Source: Pieris napi
Lineage: Eukaryota > Arthropoda > Insecta > Lepidoptera > Pieridae
Assembly: GCF_905475465.1 (NCBI RefSeq)
Contig: NC_062250.1
Coordinates: 5,354,501-5,418,500, forward strand
Reading direction: 5' to 3'
Length of the DNA stretch: 64,000 bases
Positions 57,200-64,000 of the stretch are shown here, one piece after another (position 1 is the stretch's first letter; the number at the start of each line of letters is the position of its first letter). The translations under genes were made by a program, and so were the position numbers. The notes under the pieces are model-generated. The model was not told the DNA's origin. It was given only the letters and a program-made list of their open reading frames with translations, and ran no database searches.

Positions 57200-57790
57200 G
57201 GTGACCATTATAGATAACCACGAATTGAAGTCGATAGTGAAAGCGGTTCCGACTCAATCAACGTCCGCTTTGGAGTTAATGTCTACAACATTGAAGAACT
57301 TGAGTCAAATCGGAAAGATGAAAAGATAAGTGGGTGCCATGCGACCAACAGCGAGACTTTCGCGTCAAAGCATGCATAGCACTATTGTATCGGCATAGAC
57401 ACGAGGGAATTCTAAATTGAATTGTTAACTGCGATGAAAAGTAGATCCTGTATGATAGCCGTAACGGCGCTAAAATAAGATTACTAATAGGAAGGTGATG
57501 GTAACCGTCTGGACCGGTACTGGACCACTACTTAGTTCTTAGCGAATGGCACAACAATGACGGCAGATGTCTATTGCCAAGTGCAAAAAAATGATGGAGA
57601 AGGTCAACAAAGGTCAATCGCTCTTCCCCACGACAACACGCAACAGAACATAACTACAAAAGCTACAAAAGTTGCAGCTAGAAGCTCTCCGTAAACCACC
57701 GTACTCACTAGACCTTGCCCCAACAGATTTCTACTTCGTGTCTAAATTTAGACAATTTTTAAGTGGGAAAAAATTAGTACATAGAACATT
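57200..57790 (+). pseudogene. Mariner transposase relic, remainder (several frameshifts and stops)
   Basis: Shortly after the insertion come DNHELKSIVKAVPTQSTSAL and LSQIGKMKR, the usual linker after the DNA-binding domain. Around 57629-57637 HDN marks the second catalytic Asp (57632-57634). At 57696-57775 PPYSLDLAPTDFYF carries the third catalytic Asp (57726-57728), then QFLSGKKLV. The two Asp codons are 94 nt apart rather than the ~105 expected for a D34D enzyme, so at least one frameshift lies between. In-frame stops occur after GKMKR and elsewhere. It is a dead copy, and the parent family cannot be fixed by eye. Confidence 0.8.
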
Positions 57791-57996
57791 AATTAATTGC
57801 CTATTTAGATAATGAATGAATTAAAACCAGAAATGTTTGTCCCGTATCCCGCAATATAATATGTACATATAATTAATTTAATTACAGTAAATACTATATC
57901 CAAATATATAAAAATGAATATTATGTTTAGAGATATTTAGTATTTTTACTGATAAATAAGAAATTTACTGTGATATGAAATATGTGTTTATGTTAA
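57791..57996. other. AT-rich DNA, probably the 3' remainder of mariner
   Basis: No clear mariner inverted repeat found. Confidence 0.35.
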
Positions 57997-58302
57997 CGTA
58001 AAATTGTAAACACCGTTAGATTGTAATCTATCTCGCGAGATTATAAACTGTCGAAAGATTGTGAACCTTAGCTTACTGCTTACAATTTAACATATTATTA
58101 TTCGGTAGATTGTACTACACTAACTTAGTTATCATTCAAACTTCTTTGGTCAATTACAGATTAATTTTACTTTCCAACAATTTCATATAACTACCGAATA
58201 ATAATACGTTAAATTGTAAGCAGTTCGTTGAGGTTCACAATCTTTCGACAGTTTATAATCTCGCGAGATAGATTACAATCTAACGGTGTTTACAATTTTA
58301 CG
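57997..58302. mobile_element. 306-bp palindromic MITE
   Basis: Arms 57997-58108 and 58191-58302 are reverse complements (112 bp each) around an 82-bp loop. They share 'cgtaaaattgtaaacaccgt', 'tctatctcgcgagattataa' and 'gtcgaaagattgtgaacct'. Each arm also contains the small palindrome tctcgcgaga. A single arm of the same family lies at 27667-27773. No ORF and no clear target duplication. Confidence 0.88.
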
Positions 58303-58642
58303 GTGACATTTACATCTTAAAACAGTTAAACTGAGGAGTCGAAATAAATAGACAAAATTTTAAGATAATTTTCACAATTTTAAAATCCACGAATGCGAAG
58401 ACACGGAATGGGTTTACCTGAGGATACATTAAAAATTAAGTTAACGGCGAAGAATTTCCGAGTCTTATTTCAACAGTCTCGAGATATTCAACTGTATACA
58501 CATTGCTCCTTAAATTAAAATTAAATAATGCCTCGGTAGGTTTTGTTGTCCTGGACACATTTCGGCGTCTGGTTTTTTGATGACTTATAAGATTAATAGG
58601 TGATATTATTCTTGTTTGACTATGAAATTATATTAGCTGTTA
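58303..58642. other. AT-rich DNA, no feature recognised
   Basis: No coding signal or recognised repeat. Confidence 0.5.
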
Positions 58643-58762
58643 AAAGGCCGGCAACGCACTCGCGAGCCCTCTGGCGTTGTGAGTGTCCATGGGCGGCGGT
58701 ATCACTTAACATCAGGTGAGCCTCCTGCCCGTTTTCCCCCTGTTTTATAAAAAAAAAACACA
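58643..58762 (+). mobile_element. LINE 3' tail only
   Basis: 'aaaggccggcaacgcactcg' to 'tcaggtgagcctcctgcccg' and a poly-A tail. This is the last ~110 bp of the family at 24008-24364, a severely 5'-truncated insertion. Confidence 0.85.
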
Positions 58763-60149
58763 GTAAGGAGACCTAACCTTTCAAACTAAGCAAATAGCCC
58801 ATCACACACTCTTCACTAAGAGCCATGTGGTTGTTTAGCCGTTAGTTAGGCTTTTTACGTGAAGCACAGAAATATTTTAAACCCTATATGTGTTTTGTAG
58901 GATCTATCATCTGTACATTGAAGGTAGGCCCAAGTTAGCAATCAAGGGCCTTGTATCCAGAAGGTTCCAAGAGCGATTGTGGCGCTGATCAAGTGTCAAG
59001 TTCAAGTGTCAAGGTTTTCGGTTAGAGCGCAGATTACAATTCGAGTTGTGGTCAATCATCCCACACTGTTCGGTGAAATTTTTAAGCTATTGCATAGTTT
59101 CTATCGCGGGCCTCGAGCGTGGAGACCGAATCCAGAAATTCCGTAACGAAAAAAACCTTGCGCGTTAGAGCGGGACAGAACGCATACTGCGTATTTACAT
59201 CTCTCTGACGAGATCGGTGCAGCCGGTGCGCGTTAGAGTGAGACAGACTATATAGGCAAGTTAGTCTGAGTCAGGTAGAGTGGTAGATTGAATCAATTTA
59301 TCAAAGAAAAAACTTGAATTAATATCAATGAAAAAAAATTACTGTATAAATAAATAATGATAATTGCATAAGTTAAAAAAAAATGCATTAGCTTTACCGC
59401 GGCAGTCCCCGAGTGCCACACGTTTTTATTGCTTATACTGCCGTCAAATAGAACCTTGTGGAGTTTAATGCCCTCGTGATTCATACAGTTGAGTCCCAAA
59501 GGAGACCCCTGAGGACCATAGGCTCATAGAGAATTGTTTGGGGTAAAACCATTCGTGCTTTGACCTGTGATCCAACCCCGCCACTTTATCTTGCCCGACA
59601 TTGGGACTTTGGACAATCATGGTGGAATAAAATACCGCGTCGATCGTAAATTGTAAAATCTCTCATCCGGAACATCGGTGTGTCAATACGTTCGCTTCAG
59701 CAATTTCAACGGTTGCTTGAATTTTTAAAACACCGAGATTTCCACCCTAAGACGAATGATACTAAATGATACTATATTTGGAATATAAGTTGGCTCGGAC
59801 AATCTAATTACATAAATCTTTAAACAACTGAGTAATGCAACCAAATTAAGTGAGCGTAAAGTCCCGTTAGGCATATTTCTGCATCCGGATTATACCGCTT
59901 TTGATAAGATTTATACATTTTAGAAAGTGTCACTGTATGAGCTTGTTTCGCTTGCTTTAGAAAGCATGTTAGCATTATATTTACACTATCTGCCCCCGCG
60001 AACTTCGTGTCTCCTTAATGCCTAGCTTACCTTTTAACATGGAACATTTTGCTGTGCAGATTGTTCGGTTTTCCGGAATGAAAACTTTCTAGGTTTTTCT
60101 ATGATTTTTCTCTATATAAACCACAGAGTTCAGGTTATAAGTTCTAAAC
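58763..60149. other. DNA with no gene recognised
   Basis: Bases 59150-59270 contain two similar words, 'gcgcgttagagcgggacaga' and 'gcgcgttagagtgagacaga', ~70 bp apart, possibly part of an element. The minus-strand frame at 59293-59499 shows no domain I can name. Confidence 0.4.
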
Positions 60150-60432
60150 TAACAAATAAAAATAAGGGTTGATCGTTGAGGGTAGCTGAAAATTAAGGGC
60201 TGTATGTATTTTTGTATGCTGTATCATAAAAAAATAAAAACAAAAAAAATTCTCTAAAAGATAAAAAAATAATTTTTGGTGTGGACACCCCATATCACTT
60301 AGGGGTTTGAAAGATAGATAGTAGCCGATTCTCAGACTTACTGAATATGAGTAAAAAGTTTCATAAGAATCAGTCTAGCTATTTCGGAGGAGTATGGGAA
60401 CGAACATTGTGACACGAGAATTTTATATATAA
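60150..60432 (+). mobile_element. Unclassified interspersed repeat, family U1, third copy
   Basis: 'gccgattctcagacttactg', 'tttcggaggagtatgggaac' and the end 'gacacgagaattttatatat' match 23510-23625. The left end is decayed. Confidence 0.6.
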
Positions 60433-60740
60433 GATATAAGATTTCTTAAATTATTATTTAATATATTTTCTTTAAGCCCAAATATTTGTATTGCTAGGCG
60501 TCGGTATGCCGCCAATTACCGGCTTCTTGGCAACGAATTAAGAAGTCAACAACTTTGCTGGCCACGTTCAGACGACACTGAGAAATAATTGCGTTTAAGT
60601 TTACAAGACATTGCTTACATTTAGCGCAATTGAAAGAATTTTACGAGTTCCTTGGAATGGTATTGTTAAAACATTTATAATAATATTCTTTACTATTTAT
60701 TAAAACAAAAAAAAACTGTTACTTTATAATTAAATTTGAT
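60433..60740. other. AT-rich DNA, no feature recognised
   Basis: No coding signal or recognised repeat. Confidence 0.5.
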
Positions 60741-60760
60741 AATTACAATGCATCATAAAG

Positions 60761-60994
60761 CAGTGATGGCCTTGTGGCTTCAGCTAGCGAAGGCTGTAGG
60801 TTCGATCCCGGGCTGCAGCATCAATGAACTTTCTTTCTACGTTTGCATTTAACATTCGCTAGAACGGTGAAAATGTCGTCTGGCACAGGAGGCTGCTCAT
60901 CTACTTGTCTATTAGATTGACAAATGATCATGAAACAGATACAGTAATGTGAGGCCTTGAAAAGGTTGTAGCACCACTGAGTTATTTTATTTTT
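60761..60994 (+). mobile_element. tRNA-derived SINE, family 1, copy H, with 20-bp target duplication
   Basis: 'cagtgatggccttgtggctt', B-box 'aggttcgatcccgggctg', 'tagaacggtgaaaatgtcgt', 'caaatgatcatgaaacagat', 'gttgtagcaccactgag'. The 20 bases 60741-60760 (aattacaatgcatcataaag) recur at 60995-61014 with one mismatch, which shows target-primed insertion. A stretch of the body is deleted after 'cggtgaaaatgtcg'. Confidence 0.9.
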
Positions 60995-61062
60995 AATTAC
61001 AATGCATCAAAAAGCTGGAACTTTAAATACTATTTCTTTTATTTGTTTTTTTTATGTTACTG

Positions 61063-61125
61063 AAATAGCCTTAAAAAACGCTCAGCTGTGGAACGACGGA
61101 CGTCGAGGTGATACGGACGGTATTT
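61063..61125 (-). mobile_element. LINE 3' fragment
   Basis: 'gccttaaaaaacgctcagct' and 'cggacgtcgaggtgatacgg' are the reverse complement of 24095-24150. Only ~60 bp remain; the ORF 61002-61202 across it is incidental. Confidence 0.65.
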
Positions 61126-62071
61126 TGTATTCTGCCTTGAAGTCCGATGATGAAGCTGCTGGTATTAGTTCGAACAACTCCTCTGAACACTCTTCATGGT
61201 AAATGAAGTAGAAGATGCAGAGAGATCCCATATCTCTACGCAACATCAAGGGATCAAGCCGCTCGGAAAGTGACTGGTCCTCAAAAATTCGAATCGCTCT
61301 TCGTACTTTGTAAAAAATACATTTCTTTAAAATTAATCTGACGATGGCATTTTAACAGTAATATTTATTTATAATGATCGAGTATTATAGTATGTTCAAT
61401 AAAATTCATACTTAAAACTTAAGTTGGATTAAACTAAACTTACCAACCAATTTTAACACTATCCAAAATCATCCAAGACTCTTATGTCTAGGTAGAAACA
61501 ATGTTGCTTTTTCTTACTTTAGAAGATGCGGTAAAACAGCCTCATAGATAGCCCCAAAATTGTATCAAATGACGGGTTGTTTGTCAAAGTCAAAGCTCAC
61601 CAGAGGCTGTATGAAGTGAGATTTATTTGAGAGCTTTTTATTCTTATGATTTATCCCCACTTAGGTGTGGACTTCGAAGTTGTTATTTATTGCTTTATTA
61701 GAGTTCAGTGATAAAAGAGATAAAAATACATTTAACATGTTAAATTTAAAAAAAACCTGTGTGTATTTATGTACACGCGTTAGAAGTTATACTTTCGTTA
61801 CAAGATAAGAACCTTTTCAAAAATTTTATTCTACGTTTGTAGAAAAAAACGACACTAATTATAGAAAGAAGGTATTTAATACATTTAAAGTTTTATTATA
61901 ATGCATTATCTAGTTAAATAAAGTTTATTTAAATGTCACAAAATAAAATGTTGACTATAACTTGAGGGTGTCGGTTTTTTGTGACGCTGTGCGGGCGAAA
62001 CGTAAAAATTTACTCTCATCATTTTTCCCTAACGCGCCAAAAGAAGTATAGCTTCAAATATATATATTGGA
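61126..62071. other. AT-rich DNA, no gene recognised
   Basis: No coding signal or recognised repeat. Confidence 0.5.
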
Positions 62072-62268
62072 AAGCACTGTTAACCTAGTGTCAACCTTAA
62101 GGTCGTGCATTTGAATACCAGCGATTGGCGAGTATTTTAAATCGTGAGGAGAAATTCGAATCCCAAGCGATGGATGTCAAGCACAGAGAGAATATTTTCT
62201 AGTATTGAAAGTAAAATGATGTTAGCAGCAAATCCAGAAATGTGAAGTGAAATCCCTTTAGAGGTTCA
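62072..62268 (+). mobile_element. tRNA-derived SINE, family 1, copy I (very old)
   Basis: 'agcactgttaacctagtgtc', 'aaggtcgtgcatttgaatac' and 'aatcgtgaggagaaattcga' line up in order with the family head and body, and 'tccctttagaggtt' with the 3' end. Heavily mutated. Confidence 0.5.
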
Positions 62269-62334
62269 GGCTTGTATGTCTTACAAGTAATACATATAAT
62301 GTTTTTCTTGATAGTACTAAAAATTAAGAATTGA

Positions 62335-62585
62335 CGACTCATTGGTCTGGTGGTTAGTACCCCTGACTGCGAATCAATCCCGGGTTCGATCCCCGGCTGA
62401 GACCAACATCGATGTTATGAGCATTTGGTGTTGTGCTTAGGTCTTGGGTGTTTTAATATGTATTTATATGTCTATATATCTATAATATGTATGTATATCC
62501 GTTGCATAGTATCCATAACACAAGCTTCACCAGCTTAGCATGGGACTAGGTCAATTGGTGTGAATTGTCTTTCAAAAAAAAAAAA
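62335..62585 (+). mobile_element. tRNA-derived SINE, family 3
   Basis: Well-kept tRNA-like head: A-box-like 'ggtctggtggttagtacccc' and B-box 'gggttcgatccccggctga'. The body ends 'gcttagcatgggactaggtc' and 'aattggtgtgaattgtc', the style of RTE LINE tails, followed by poly-A. Only one copy in the window. Confidence 0.75.
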
Positions 62586-64000
62586 GTACTCACAAAAATC
62601 AAAGATAACCCTTCATCAACCAACAAATTAGTATTTATGGTAGTAGTCTATTACACATTTAAAATGTTGACCAAAAAAATATACCGAAAATTGGCCGAGA
62701 TTAAACCAAACATTTTAACAACCAATTACTATTTGAAAACGGATTTGTATAGCGAGACAATGGATTGGTTTCAATTACGTTACTAAAATACAGTTTAGTG
62801 AAAGAAAACGTGTTTAATTTCTTTTTATTTTTGTATATCAAGAAACTTTCCTTATAATCTAGTCGACAAGTTGAAAATGGTACAAAATAGAGATACTGCT
62901 CTTAAAATTATGTGCGATAGCTCATTGGATCCGGAATGACGTCTAGAAAAATGTGCTAAAAGCGTGTAAAAGCACATAAAAAATTGCAAAAGTTATAGAC
63001 AATTAAAGATGAAAAAAAAATGGCATTTCGTTTTTTGCCAATATTTAATAAACTATTAATATTTAAGAAATTTCAAATAAAGATTCTGAAAGAGGAAATT
63101 TCCAATAAAAAACTCCAAACTCCCGGAACTCTATCTCCATTATTTATAATTTTAATTTAACGCTGAAAATAGGTCTGCGGGTGACATTTTTAGGATTCGC
63201 GCGTGGCGTCAAAAGCGACTACGGCACATTAATTAATTTATTTAAGGTATTGAATATTTTTTTTTAAATTTGAAAAAAATATGGTGTATTCTAAACACTA
63301 TAATTAATTTATTCCCGTTGAAAATTTTACTTAAAGTTAATTTTTTAACAAGTTAAACAATTGTTAACTAACGAAATTTTCTCGAACTACCGTCTTAATT
63401 GTAAGTGAAAAAATTTTTTAAATAATGGTCGTAAAAAAATTTCGCTTCGTAGAGCCTTTCTTACATACATACTTAACAAGATCGTGCCATAAAAGTTAAT
63501 AGAATATTTATACTATATTCTGTTACATTGCCGTGTTGCCGTAAAGAGCGTTTCGGTTCGGGTTCTAAATTCAAATTTAAATTATCGCTAAGCTATTAAG
63601 CTGAAATTTTAAATTTCGAACATGACGTATCAAACCGTTTCAAAATTGTTTATCTGGATTTAAAAAGTTTAGTTTTTATATTTTTATTTAATCAAAAGTT
63701 TTGTGATGGCGCCAATAAACATTTTTTACAGGAAATGGCTACAATCATTCTCATTTTAAAAATTACAATAGGTATATAAACTAGGGACTTGACACTGTGA
63801 CATTTATTGTCGTTTACGTCTAGAAGGAATTAAAACTTAAAGACGAAATGTAAAAAATAAATTGTCAATGAAATACGTGAACAATTGACGTGATTATAAG
63901 TGATGTTTCGCCTAAAGAATATTACTATGTATAGAACCACAAAAGAATAGCGTTTCCGTGCTCTGATAGAATATTATTCTCAAGACCTGAAAGTCACATT
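62586..64000. other. AT-rich DNA, no feature recognised
   Basis: The frame 62565-62786 starts in the SINE poly-A tail and has no recognisable domain. Nothing else seen to the end of the window. Confidence 0.5.

Noticed and set aside
59293..59499. 68-codon frame beginning GLNCMNHEGIKLHKVLF, considered as a retroelement protease or receptor piece
   Set aside because: No catalytic motif or family pattern that I can name; left as unrecognised.
62340..62405. tRNA gene (A-box and B-box, 'gggttcgatccccggctga')
   Set aside because: It continues into a SINE body with an RTE-like tail and poly-A, so it is a SINE head and not a tRNA gene. The same applies to 30332, 22676, 31742, 50794 and 60761.

Overview
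The window looks like animal nuclear DNA, most likely from a moth or butterfly. It is AT-rich single-copy DNA crowded with interspersed repeats that resemble families I know from Lepidoptera: a tRNA-headed SINE ending in an 'aagacctaaagaggttgtagcgccactga'-type tail, LINE 3' ends followed by a 'gtgagcctcctgcccgtttgcc'-type tail, Lep1-like Helitrons ending in CTAG, and decayed mariner. The assignment rests on recognition of these families, not on a search. I see no confident host gene: no long ORF with a recognisable cellular domain, no rRNA and no free-standing tRNA gene.

Layout. (1) 1-21808: a satellite of ~88-bp monomers, running off the left edge of the window. About every 2-9 monomers it is broken by a ~196-bp CpG-rich accessory segment. 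(2) 4351-8453: a complete, young LTR retrotransposon on the minus strand inserted in one satellite monomer, with TG...CA LTRs, a 5-bp target duplication GTCCC and a single 558-codon Gag-like ORF but no pol. (3) 21809-22040: a diverged edge of the satellite that joins a different interspersed sequence. (4) 22041-32615: AT-rich DNA with SINE, LINE, Helitron and MITE remnants. (5) 32616-38025: a second, unrelated satellite of 32-bp monomers carrying AAGCTT and GCATATGC. (6) 38026-64000: AT-rich DNA with a 1.44-kb near-perfect foldback element (42642-44081), a broken adenain-like cysteine protease fragment (45588-45880), a mariner transposase relic split by a younger TTA-flanked element (56336-57790), palindromic MITEs and many SINE and LINE copies.

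How the parts relate. Nothing here forms an operon or pathway. The window records mobile elements and satellites acting on one another: a retroelement nested in a satellite, a satellite unit that seems to contain part of an interspersed element, a transposon nested in a transposon, and a Helitron joined to the end of another repeat. The most unusual objects are the composite satellite, whose accessory segments are spaced as 196 + 88n bp, and the gag-only LTR element inside it.
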